From contig NZ_FOJF01000003.1 in NCBI RefSeq assembly GCF_900110995.1, positions 806,001-870,000 of the forward strand: a DNA stretch of 64,000 nucleotides. Reading direction: 5' to 3'. The stretch is from Chitinophaga sp. YR573. Lineage in GTDB: Bacteria > Bacteroidota > Bacteroidia > Chitinophagales > Chitinophagaceae. Of the stretch, positions 19,643-26,599 are shown piece after piece; within the stretch, counting starts at the first letter, position 1, and the number at the start of each line of letters is the position of its first letter. The position numbers were made by a program, and so were the translations under genes. The notes below the pieces were generated by a model, which saw nothing but the letters and a program-made list of their open reading frames with translations, searched no databases and was not told where the DNA came from.

Positions 19643-20011
19643 TTAACTCCCCATAACATTCTTTCTAATTTTTAGCCCCCACGTTGACAATTCTTTTATA
19701 ACCTTGTCCAGGCCGTTACCTTGCTCTGTAATAAGATATTCTACCCGTTGTTGAGGATCTTCAATAATCCTTTTTTCTAAAAGTGTGGTTGCCTCCAACT
19801 GTTTTAATTCCTTAGATAGTACTCTGTCAGTTATCCCCGGTAAAGTGTTTGCAATTTCTGAAAATCGCTTACCACCGGTTGATAACACCATAAGAATGGG
19901 TAATTTCCATTTGCCACTTAGAATTTCTAAAGCATCTCTTACGGCAAGTGCATTATTGCTCATGCAATCAGCCTTTATTTGATGTTGTGTTTGTTCCATT
20001 TGTGTTTCCAT
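19643..20011 (-). CDS. HxlR-family transcriptional regulator
   Basis: A 122-residue winged-helix regulator. The sequence contains the HxlR signature ALEILSGKWKLPILMVLSTG, then GKRFSEIANTLPGITDRVLSKELKQLE and YLITEQG. A cysteine near residue 16 (DCMSN) precedes the DNA-binding domain, as in redox- or electrophile-sensing members (HypR/YodB type); the match is inference. A perfect 36-bp palindrome lies 11 bases upstream of the ATG, between this gene and the divergent DoxX gene, and is probably its own operator. This predicts control of both directions. Confidence 0.92.
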   Translation of the reverse strand: METQMEQTQHQIKADCMSNNALAVRDALEILSGKWKLPILMVLSTGGKRFSEIANTLPGITDRVLSKELKQLEATTLLEKRIIEDPQQRVEYLITEQGNGLDKVIKELSTWGLKIRKNVMGS

Positions 20012-20022
20012 GTTAGCTTTTG

Positions 20023-20058
20023 ACTATCCTGTTGGATAGTACTATCCAACAGGATAGT
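20023..20058. promoter_or_regulatory. Nested 36-bp palindrome, probable HxlR operator
   Basis: ACTATCCTGTTGGATAGT (20023-20040) is followed directly by its exact reverse complement ACTATCCAACAGGATAGT (20041-20058). Each half is itself an inverted repeat, ACTATCC-N4-GGATAGT, so four ACTATCC half-sites occur in 36 bases. It sits 11 bases upstream of hxlR and just upstream of the doxX promoter. Confidence 0.8.
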
Positions 20059-20062
20059 TTAA

Positions 20063-20092
20063 TTAAACGGACTATAAATGTAGCTAGGTTTG
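20063..20092 (+). promoter_or_regulatory. Candidate doxX promoter
   Basis: TAGGTTTG at 20085-20092 matches TAnnTTTG exactly. A TTA at 20063-20065 lies 19 bases upstream at the -33 position. The palindrome at 20023-20058 abuts the -33 region, so a bound HxlR regulator would affect it. The leader to the ATG at 20127 is about 28 bases. Confidence 0.5.
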
Positions 20093-20126
20093 CATGGTTA
20101 AAAAAATACATTTTAAATAAATCAAA

Positions 20127-20498
20127 ATGAATAGTAAAGGAATAAAAATAACATACTGGTTATCGACAGGCTTTGTCGCATTTGTAGGATTTTCCGGCAT
20201 TCTGAATGTACTTCAGATAGAATCTCTGGTAAAGGTAAATAGAGAGCTTGGTTTACCTCAGTATCTGATGCCCTTTCTGGGCGTAATAAAAATACTTGGT
20301 GCAATTACTATTGTATTGCCACTCTTAAAGAGGTTTCACGAAGCTGCTTATGCAGGCCTTATTTTTTACTTCACCGGGGCTACTTATGTATTAATTGCAA
20401 ACGGTAAAGGTATAGAGAAATATGGGGTTACTCTTATTATTATAATTGCGACCGTGGTGTCTTACTTAACTTCTTTGAAACGAAAGCAAACAATCTGA
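20127..20498 (+). CDS. DoxX-family membrane protein
   Basis: A 123-residue inner-membrane protein with four predicted helices (about 9-27, 47-66, 72-91, 98-117). The pattern of GFSGILNVL, LPQYLMPFLGVIKILGAI and KRFHEAAYAGLIFYFTGA matches the DoxX-like family. Family members are linked to redox and thiol stress but their chemistry is poorly defined. It is transcribed divergently from hxlR across the nested palindrome, a very common HxlR/DoxX arrangement, so HxlR is its likely regulator. Confidence 0.88.
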   Translation: MNSKGIKITYWLSTGFVAFVGFSGILNVLQIESLVKVNRELGLPQYLMPFLGVIKILGAITIVLPLLKRFHEAAYAGLIFYFTGATYVLIANGKGIEKYGVTLIIIIATVVSYLTSLKRKQTI

Positions 20499-20555
20499 TG
20501 CATACGAATTAACGGAAACAAGGTATATTAGTGGCAATTTTGACAGTTCAGGAAT

Positions 20556-21137
20556 ATGACAGAACCTCTCAAACAAAATATTGCCAAACATATTTCTCTT
20601 TCTGAAAAAGAAACAGAAGTGTTTTGTAATTTATTTCAGCAAAGGTTAATTAAGAAAAAGAGTTTTTTATTAAAAGAGGGTGAAGTATGCAAGTTTGAAG
20701 GCTTTGTTACCAAAGGACTCTTTCGTGTATATCATATTGACAAAAGTGGAGCTGAACAAATACTTTATTTTGCCATAGAAAATTGGTGGATCACTGATAT
20801 TGATAGCTTTACTAATGGCTTACCTTCTCAACTTTTTATCGAAGCGCTTGAAGATAGTGAGGTGCTTTTAATCTCAAAAAATGATAAAGAGTTTGCATAC
20901 ACAAATTTGCCTGAGATTGAGAAGTTATTCAGGGTAATGACTCAAAAAACACATGTTGCTCTCCAAAGAAGAATGATAGATAATTTGAGTAAAACAGCGG
21001 ATCAGCGGTACCTTGACTTTATAGAAAAATATCCTAAACTTTATCAACGACTTTCTAATCTTCAAATAGCAGCTTACTTAGGTATCAGCCACGAGTTCCT
21101 GAGTAAAATAAGAAAAAAGATAGCTGGGAAAAAATAA
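20556..21137 (+). CDS. Crp/Fnr-family transcriptional regulator
   Basis: A 193-residue regulator with an N-terminal cyclic-nucleotide-binding-like domain (FLLKEGEVCKFEGFVTKGLFRVYH) and a C-terminal helix-turn-helix (NLQIAAYLGISHEFLSKIRKK). As with the other Crp-like protein in this window, the Fnr cysteines and the RxS cAMP-binding signature are not visible. It stands between DoxX and the metallo-beta-lactamase-fold gene, all on the plus strand, and probably controls the latter two genes. The ATG at 20556 follows a GAATATG context with no clear Shine-Dalgarno sequence, normal in Bacteroidota. Confidence 0.87.
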   Translation: MTEPLKQNIAKHISLSEKETEVFCNLFQQRLIKKKSFLLKEGEVCKFEGFVTKGLFRVYHIDKSGAEQILYFAIENWWITDIDSFTNGLPSQLFIEALEDSEVLLISKNDKEFAYTNLPEIEKLFRVMTQKTHVALQRRMIDNLSKTADQRYLDFIEKYPKLYQRLSNLQIAAYLGISHEFLSKIRKKIAGKK

Positions 21138-21151
21138 TGTGACTTTCATTT

Positions 21152-21173
21152 ATTGAACTTGTTCAATGTTTTT
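21152..21173 (+). terminator. Weak hairpin after the Crp-like gene
   Basis: ATTGAAC (21152-21158) and GTTCAAT (21161-21167) are perfect arms around TT, followed by GTTTTTATG. The tiny loop means only about five pairs would form in RNA. It could be a weak terminator or, as a 16-bp palindrome 54 bases before the next gene, an operator. Confidence 0.35.
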
Positions 21174-21220
21174 ATGCTTTGGATGATGGCATCTTTGCAC
21201 CATCATTTAAAACAATACGG

Positions 21221-22111
21221 ATGAAACATATCCTTTCAACAGCATTATTAACAACTTTAATCTTATTCAAAATGAATGTACAGGCACAAAGTTTCAAGGT
21301 TATTGAAACAGACAAATTAAAATTGCAAATTTACAACGCGTCGGAAAATAGTTTTGGTGTAGCATCGGTCATTGTATCAGGGAAAACCGATGCGGTATTA
21401 ATTGATGCACAATTTACATTAGCGGATGCTGAAATAGTTGCGCAAGAAATAAAAAAAACGGGTAAGAAGCTGACTGCAATTTATATTTCTCATGGTGACC
21501 CCGATTTTTATTTCGGGTTAGAGGTATTCAAGAAGTATTTTCCGGAAGTAACTGCTTATGCCTCAGCAGCAACTGTAGACCATATCAAAGCTACTGCTCA
21601 GAAAAAATTAGAGGTTTGGGGTGAAAGGCTTGGCAAAAATATCACATCAAATGTCATTTTACCACAGGTTTTAAAAGGAAACAGCATTGACTTAGAAGGC
21701 CAGAAATTAGAAATAATTGGCCTGGAAGAATTTCCGGCTAAAACGTTTGTTTGGATACCTTCTATAAAAGCAGCCGTAGGCGGAATAAACGTTTTTGGAA
21801 CTAGTTTCCACCTTTGGATGGCAGATGCTGCTACAACTGAAGCCCGTGAACAATGGATAGCGGTTTTGAACAAAATTGAATCACTCCAACCAGCGATTGT
21901 AGTTCCCGCTCATGGTAAATCTGAAACAGCTTTTGACCTGACAGCAGTCAGGCATACAAAAAGTTATATCCAATTCTACGAACAGGCATTAAAAACCAAT
22001 AAAACATCAGAAGCCCTGATCGCTACATTGAAAGCAAAATATCCAACCCTTACTTTTGAAACTGCTCTGCAAATAGGTGCAAAAGTAAACACAGGTGAAA
22101 TGAAATGGTAA
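21221..22111 (+). CDS. Secreted metallo-beta-lactamase-fold protein with altered metal motif
   Basis: A protein of about 296 residues with a Sec signal ending near VQAQ. The ATG at 21221 is preferred over a TTG at 21179 because it puts the signal peptide first. The metallo-beta-lactamase fold is seen in VLIDAQFTLADAEIVAQEI and AIYISHGDPDFYFGLEVFKKYFP. The usual HxHxDH site reads HGDPDF, so two metal-ligand histidines are replaced by Asp and Phe; a later VPAHGKSE histidine is kept. This suggests changed metal binding or loss of hydrolysis. It overlaps the NTF2-like gene by seven bases, so they are coupled. Confidence 0.82.
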   Translation: MKHILSTALLTTLILFKMNVQAQSFKVIETDKLKLQIYNASENSFGVASVIVSGKTDAVLIDAQFTLADAEIVAQEIKKTGKKLTAIYISHGDPDFYFGLEVFKKYFPEVTAYASAATVDHIKATAQKKLEVWGERLGKNITSNVILPQVLKGNSIDLEGQKLEIIGLEEFPAKTFVWIPSIKAAVGGINVFGTSFHLWMADAATTEAREQWIAVLNKIESLQPAIVVPAHGKSETAFDLTAVRHTKSYIQFYEQALKTNKTSEALIATLKAKYPTLTFETALQIGAKVNTGEMKW

Positions 22112-22569
22112 AATCAACAATTATCTTCAACCTGGCAATGCTTATAGCTTTGTCAGGTTGTTCTTTAAATAAAGAAAAAATGACCAATTTAGAGATCGTA
22201 AGGAGCACTTACGAAGGGAAAACTTCGGAAGAAAATGGCAGAAACCTTGCTAAATATGTAGCAGAAAATATCACCTGGACCGAAGCCAAAGGTTTTCCGT
22301 ATGCAGGCACTTACATCGGTCTGGAAAGTATTACGAAAAATGTCTTTAGCCGATTAGGCAGTGAATGGACAGATTATAAATTTACGCCGGAAGACTATGT
22401 TGCGGGTGAAGATAAGGTTGTTGCTTATGGCACTTACACGGGTACCTATAATGCTTCAGGCAGGTATTTTACGGCGAGAGTGGCTCATGTTTGGAAATTG
22501 AAAGATGGGAAAATTATAAGTTTTGAGCAATTCGTTGATAGTCAAACGGTGAACAATGCAATAAAATAA
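22105..22569 (+). CDS. NTF2/SnoaL-like lipoprotein
   Basis: A 154-residue protein. The first 19 residues are a lipoprotein signal ending in ALSGC, so the mature protein is probably membrane-tethered in the periplasm. The rest matches the SnoaL/NTF2-like cone fold (RNLAKYVAENITWTEAKG, VVAYGTYTGTYNASGRYFTARVAHVWKLKDGKI, FEQFVDSQTV). Members bind small hydrophobic molecules or act as isomerases; the specific role is unknown. The seven-base overlap with the preceding gene argues for a shared function. If translation began at the internal Met near residue 27 the protein would be cytoplasmic, which I consider less likely. Confidence 0.8.
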   Translation: MVKSTIIFNLAMLIALSGCSLNKEKMTNLEIVRSTYEGKTSEENGRNLAKYVAENITWTEAKGFPYAGTYIGLESITKNVFSRLGSEWTDYKFTPEDYVAGEDKVVAYGTYTGTYNASGRYFTARVAHVWKLKDGKIISFEQFVDSQTVNNAIK

Positions 22570-22744
22570 CCTTCTATTGATAATTATATCCTGATGCAGT
22601 ACTGAGGTAAAGGCATTTCTTACATTAAAGGATTTTAAGGCTGAAAACGTCTGGTCTGGGGTCGACTTTGTCCACTTGCCTGATTACAGGTTGACGTAAC
22701 TTTATGCGAAGATTACTTTTGAGGAAACAAAAAATTCCATAAGT

Positions 22745-23791
22745 ATGTCAAATAAATCAACATTTAGCCGTCGAAACTTTTTAAGTGATGCATTCAAGAT
22801 ACTTGGGGCCACAGAATTAGCTATGATAGGATTGGGGAATATGAGTTTCATCAATAAAAGTTTTACAGATGATCATGAGAAAAACGCTTCATTCGACTCA
22901 TTAAAACAAATAGATGCGGGTCTTCTGAATATAGGGTACGCAGAAGCCGGTCCTGCGAATGGTCAGGTTGTAATTCTTTTACACGGATGGCCTTATGATA
23001 TCCATAGTTTTGTAGATGTAACACCGATACTCGCGGGAAAAGGCTACAGGGTACTAGTCCCTTATTTACGCGGCTTCGGCACCACGCGTTTTCTTTCAGA
23101 TAAGACATTCCGAAATGGTCAGCAGTCCGCAATTGCTCTCGACATCATCGCTTTCATGGATGCCCTGAAGATTGAGAAGGCAGTGCTTGCCGGTTTTGAT
23201 TGGGGGGCACGCACGGCCAACATTATCGCCGCACTTTGGCCGGATCGCTGTAAAGCCCTTGTCTCTGTGAGTGGTTACCTGATTGGCAGTCAGAAAGCCG
23301 GTAAGGTACCGTTACCGCCGGGGGCCGAGCTGCAATGGTGGTATCAATATTATTTTGCTACGGAACGGGGCCAGGCAGGCTATGAAAAATACAGGCATGA
23401 CTTTGCAAAACTAATCTGGCAGACTGCTTCACCAAAGTGGAACTTTGATGATGCCACATTTGACCGCAGCGCCGCGTCTTTCCAAAACACTGATCATGTT
23501 GCAATCGTCATTCACAATTATCGCTGGCGGCTAGGTTTAGCGGCGGGAGAAGCTCAGTACGACGACCTGGAAAAGCGTCTTGCAGAAGCTCCTGTTATCA
23601 GTGTCCCATCCATTACACTTGAAGGTGATGCCAACGGTGCTCCACATCCCGACAGCAGTGTGTATGCAAAAAAGTTTTCTGGCAAATATGAACACAGGGT
23701 TATTAATAAGGGGATTGGACACAATTTACCACAAGAAGCCCCCAAAGCATTTGCAGATAGTGTTGTTGATGCAGATATTCTTTCTAAATAA
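22745..23791 (+). CDS. Tat-exported alpha/beta hydrolase
   Basis: A 348-residue alpha/beta-fold hydrolase of the epoxide-hydrolase/haloalkane-dehalogenase-like group. The N-terminus has a twin-arginine motif (SRRNFL) and a weak hydrophobic stretch, suggesting Tat export. The oxyanion segment is LLHGWPYDIHSF and the nucleophile elbow AGFDWGAR carries Asp rather than Ser, as in epoxide hydrolases and dehalogenases. The catalytic histidine is probably in GIGHNLPQEAP near the C-terminus. Substrate unknown. It is 175 bases after the NTF2-like gene, so may have its own promoter. Confidence 0.88.
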   Translation: MSNKSTFSRRNFLSDAFKILGATELAMIGLGNMSFINKSFTDDHEKNASFDSLKQIDAGLLNIGYAEAGPANGQVVILLHGWPYDIHSFVDVTPILAGKGYRVLVPYLRGFGTTRFLSDKTFRNGQQSAIALDIIAFMDALKIEKAVLAGFDWGARTANIIAALWPDRCKALVSVSGYLIGSQKAGKVPLPPGAELQWWYQYYFATERGQAGYEKYRHDFAKLIWQTASPKWNFDDATFDRSAASFQNTDHVAIVIHNYRWRLGLAAGEAQYDDLEKRLAEAPVISVPSITLEGDANGAPHPDSSVYAKKFSGKYEHRVINKGIGHNLPQEAPKAFADSVVDADILSK

Positions 23792-23834
23792 ACCTGATAC
23801 GCAGAGCAATCCAATGTTCGGGTCTTTAACCTTA

Positions 23835-23889
23835 AACACGTTTATGTCAACCAATAGCTCTTTTTGCTTTTGGTTGACATAAACGTGTT
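23835..23889. repeat. Perfect 20-bp inverted repeat with 15-base loop
   Basis: AACACGTTTATGTCAACCAA (23835-23854) is repeated as its exact reverse complement at 23870-23889, with a 15-base spacer. No T tract follows on the plus strand, so it is not a standard terminator. On the minus strand the first-read arm continues the hydrolase-like fragment, so the repeat sits at the point where that gene is broken. Confidence 0.85.
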
Positions 23890-23974
23890 CCTTAAAATAT
23901 GACATCCACTCATCCCAACAATTATTACCCAAAAAGGTTCCGGTGATAAAAACGACTGATTTTGTTGAGGGCAT
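23878..23974 (-). pseudogene. Truncated alpha/beta hydrolase N-terminus
   Basis: Minus-strand translation from an ATG at 23974 gives about 33 residues (MPSTKSVVFITGTFLGNN, then CWDEWMSYFKEHVY) that resemble the first strand and oxyanion region of Bacteroidota alpha/beta hydrolases, typically VVFVTGAFV..CWDEW. The similarity ends at the 20-bp inverted repeat, after which the frame runs on without family features to 23726, antisense to the intact hydrolase. I read it as a decayed remnant of another hydrolase. The rest of the 23792-24173 intergenic region holds only the inverted repeat and a kinase promoter candidate. Confidence 0.5.
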
Positions 23975-24119
23975 TGTCCTGGTTATTATTTCAGATGGGG
24001 ATAGATCATAAAAAGTGCCATTTACATAAATAATTGTTAATCAGTATATTGATACTGCTATCTAAATTATTAGCACGAAATACCGTTGCAGTATTAAATC
24101 TTACCACGAAATAAAAGAG

Positions 24120-24127
24120 TAAATTTG
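24120..24127 (+). promoter_or_regulatory. Candidate -7 element of the kinase/regulator operon
   Basis: TAAATTTG matches TAnnTTTG exactly and lies 55 bases before the kinase ATG at 24183. No clear -33 TTG is found 19 bases upstream (TTA occurs at 24101-24103, 16 bases away). Confidence 0.35.
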
Positions 24128-24182
24128 AATAGCCCCCTAGAGCCATTTGTTTCAAATAAAATAAGATTGTAATGTGAATATC

Positions 24183-26582
24183 ATGCTGAGATGTTTAACG
24201 ACAGTACTTTTTGTTTGCGTGTGTTCTAACATTTATAGCCAACCACTTACCAGCCCCCTGGCAGTAAACAGCTACAATATTGCTCAAAAAAAGTTACTTG
24301 TCTTTAGTACTGCCAGATTTATTAATCTTATGGCACAAAATAATTTAGACAGAGATAGTGTAATGCTGATAGCCTGCAGGATAACGGGCTTACCTTTTCT
24401 TCTCCCTTACACCGGAGATGATGATAACACTGATTTAATTAATGCCGGCAAGGTCCATGAAGCAATCCGATCGTTGAAGAGCCTGAAAAACGAAGAGCGA
24501 TTACAATTGTTAATTGAACTGGCTACCTGGTATCTTCATAAAGCAGGGGCATACAAAACAGACCTTGATAGTGCGAATTATTATATACAGGAGGCCTTAA
24601 CATTAAGTGCAAATGACAATAACAGGCGATATGAATGTCTTGATTTACTTGGTGAATACTACCGCCAAAGTGGTAACGAGCCGGAAAGCAAAAAAATTTA
24701 TCTTCAGATAGTTTCATCCAGCCAAAAGGAAATTAAAGCAAATGCCTGGCATCGTTTAGGGCAATTGCATACAGGAATTAATTCTTCAGATCTGACATTC
24801 CTGAACAATTCACTTGTGCTTTATCAGCAATCAGGATTAAAGGAAAAGCAGATCGAATTGTTGTGGAACATCGCAGACTGTCACCTGAAATCTGATATAA
24901 GTCTGTTTAAAAATGATATTCTCCGGATTTTAGAAATACAAAAATCAATAGGGTATAAGCATTCTCTATTTGCAGAATATGAGCTGTCTTTTGTATGTGT
25001 GGCACAGGCAAAATATTTAGAGGGCCTGAATCATGCAAATGCTGCCCGTGAAAATATGAAATGGTCTGGTATCACTGCACTTGAAGGGACATTTGATATG
25101 CGGTTGGGAGTGGTGTACTGGGCTTTAGGAAAAAATGCTGAAGCATTAACCTGGTTTAAAAAAGGTCTTGAGAACAGGAGCCTGGATACACATTTATTCT
25201 GGTTCAAAAGCTTGTTGTATGCGACTTCGCTGCTTGCTGAAGATATAGGCCGCCCCGAAGAATCTTTATCCCTTATGAAGGACGTTATCAGTAAATATCC
25301 CCCTATAACTCCCTGGGAAAAAGCCCAGGTATTTTCCATAATTGGGGCATGCTATGCAAGATTAAACAACTACAGATTAGCGGACGAAAATTATATGTCA
25401 TTTTTTAAACTGAGCAATGAATATCCGGGTATAGATCCCATTGGAGAATTTGGAGAGACTTATCTGGAAATCGCCAATTTTTATTTATCAAAGTCGAATT
25501 TAAAATCAGCCCGATTGTTCGCTAAAAAAGTCATGTCAGGTAGTACACTGTCAGTCTGGTCCCTTGCCAGTAAAAACTATATGCTGTTTCAAATTGATTC
25601 TTTTGCGGGCAATTATAAATCCGCTCTGAGTGATCATATCCAATATAAACACTACGCCGATTCAGTGAATAGTATAGAACAGCGGAAAAAATTCGATGAA
25701 CTGATGATAAGCTACGGAGCGGAAAAGAAAGACCGGGATATTAAAATACTTGAACAGGAAAAGAAATTGCAGGGCACGATGTTGCTGCAGGAGAAATTTA
25801 CCCGTAACTGGATATTGGGAGGTGTGGTGCTTTTACTGATAATCGTGGGTTTACTCGTGTACAATATGAGGCTTAAACAACGAACAAATAAAAAGCTGGA
25901 GATTCAGCGAAAGGCAATTGAGGAACAAAACTTTACCTTACGTCATTTGGTAAATGAAAAGGACTGGCTGGTAAAGGAGATCCATCACCGTGTTAAAAAC
26001 AACCTGCAAACAGTCATGAGCCTACTCAACTCGCAGTCGGTATATATTGATAATGATGCAGCACTTACTGCCATTCACGACAGCCAGCATCGTGTACATG
26101 CCATGTCGCTTATTCATCAGAAGCTATATAACTCAGAAAACGTTTCTGCTATTAATATGTCGTTTTACATCCGTGAACTGGTATCCTATTTACGCGACAG
26201 CTTTAATACGGGACAACGTATACGCTTTGAGTTTGTTATTGAGCCACTGGAAATGGATGTTAGTCAGGCCGTTCCTCTGGGGCTGATATTAAATGAAGCA
26301 ATTGTTAATGCAATAAAATATGCATTCCCTGATGGCAGAAATGGAATAATCTCTATTACGCTTTCAAAGACGGCTCCCGATCGTTATTTACTCAGTATTT
26401 CGGATAACGGGATCGGAATGCCTGCGCATTTTAATAATAAAAAGTCCGGTTCATTAGGCATGAGTCTGATGGCAGGATTAAGTGAAGACCTTGATGGCGT
26501 TTTTTCCATAGAAAATAATATTGGCACTACGATAAAAATATCATTTATGCATGAATTGGGTGTTAGCGTACGGATCTATTAA
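24183..26582 (+). CDS. TPR-containing sensor histidine kinase (HisKA_2 type)
   Basis: A membrane sensor kinase of about 799 residues. A Sec signal (CLTTVLFVCVCSNIYSQ) leads to a periplasmic region of tetratricopeptide-like helices up to about residue 540. A helix near 547-567 (WILGGVVLLLIIVGLLVYNM) crosses the membrane, then a coiled coil and the HisKA_2 dimerisation motif EIHHRVKNNLQTVMSLL with the phospho-acceptor His near residue 601. The HATPase_c domain follows with NEAIVNAIKYAFP, DNGIGMP and GSLGMSLM. GTG at 24174 is an alternative start. The response-regulator gene begins 17 bases after the stop, so the two form a cognate pair. Signal unknown. Confidence 0.9.
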   Translation: MLRCLTTVLFVCVCSNIYSQPLTSPLAVNSYNIAQKKLLVFSTARFINLMAQNNLDRDSVMLIACRITGLPFLLPYTGDDDNTDLINAGKVHEAIRSLKSLKNEERLQLLIELATWYLHKAGAYKTDLDSANYYIQEALTLSANDNNRRYECLDLLGEYYRQSGNEPESKKIYLQIVSSSQKEIKANAWHRLGQLHTGINSSDLTFLNNSLVLYQQSGLKEKQIELLWNIADCHLKSDISLFKNDILRILEIQKSIGYKHSLFAEYELSFVCVAQAKYLEGLNHANAARENMKWSGITALEGTFDMRLGVVYWALGKNAEALTWFKKGLENRSLDTHLFWFKSLLYATSLLAEDIGRPEESLSLMKDVISKYPPITPWEKAQVFSIIGACYARLNNYRLADENYMSFFKLSNEYPGIDPIGEFGETYLEIANFYLSKSNLKSARLFAKKVMSGSTLSVWSLASKNYMLFQIDSFAGNYKSALSDHIQYKHYADSVNSIEQRKKFDELMISYGAEKKDRDIKILEQEKKLQGTMLLQEKFTRNWILGGVVLLLIIVGLLVYNMRLKQRTNKKLEIQRKAIEEQNFTLRHLVNEKDWLVKEIHHRVKNNLQTVMSLLNSQSVYIDNDAALTAIHDSQHRVHAMSLIHQKLYNSENVSAINMSFYIRELVSYLRDSFNTGQRIRFEFVIEPLEMDVSQAVPLGLILNEAIVNAIKYAFPDGRNGIISITLSKTAPDRYLLSISDNGIGMPAHFNNKKSGSLGMSLMAGLSEDLDGVFSIENNIGTTIKISFMHELGVSVRIY

Positions 26583-26599
26583 CCTTCAAATAATTAAAA

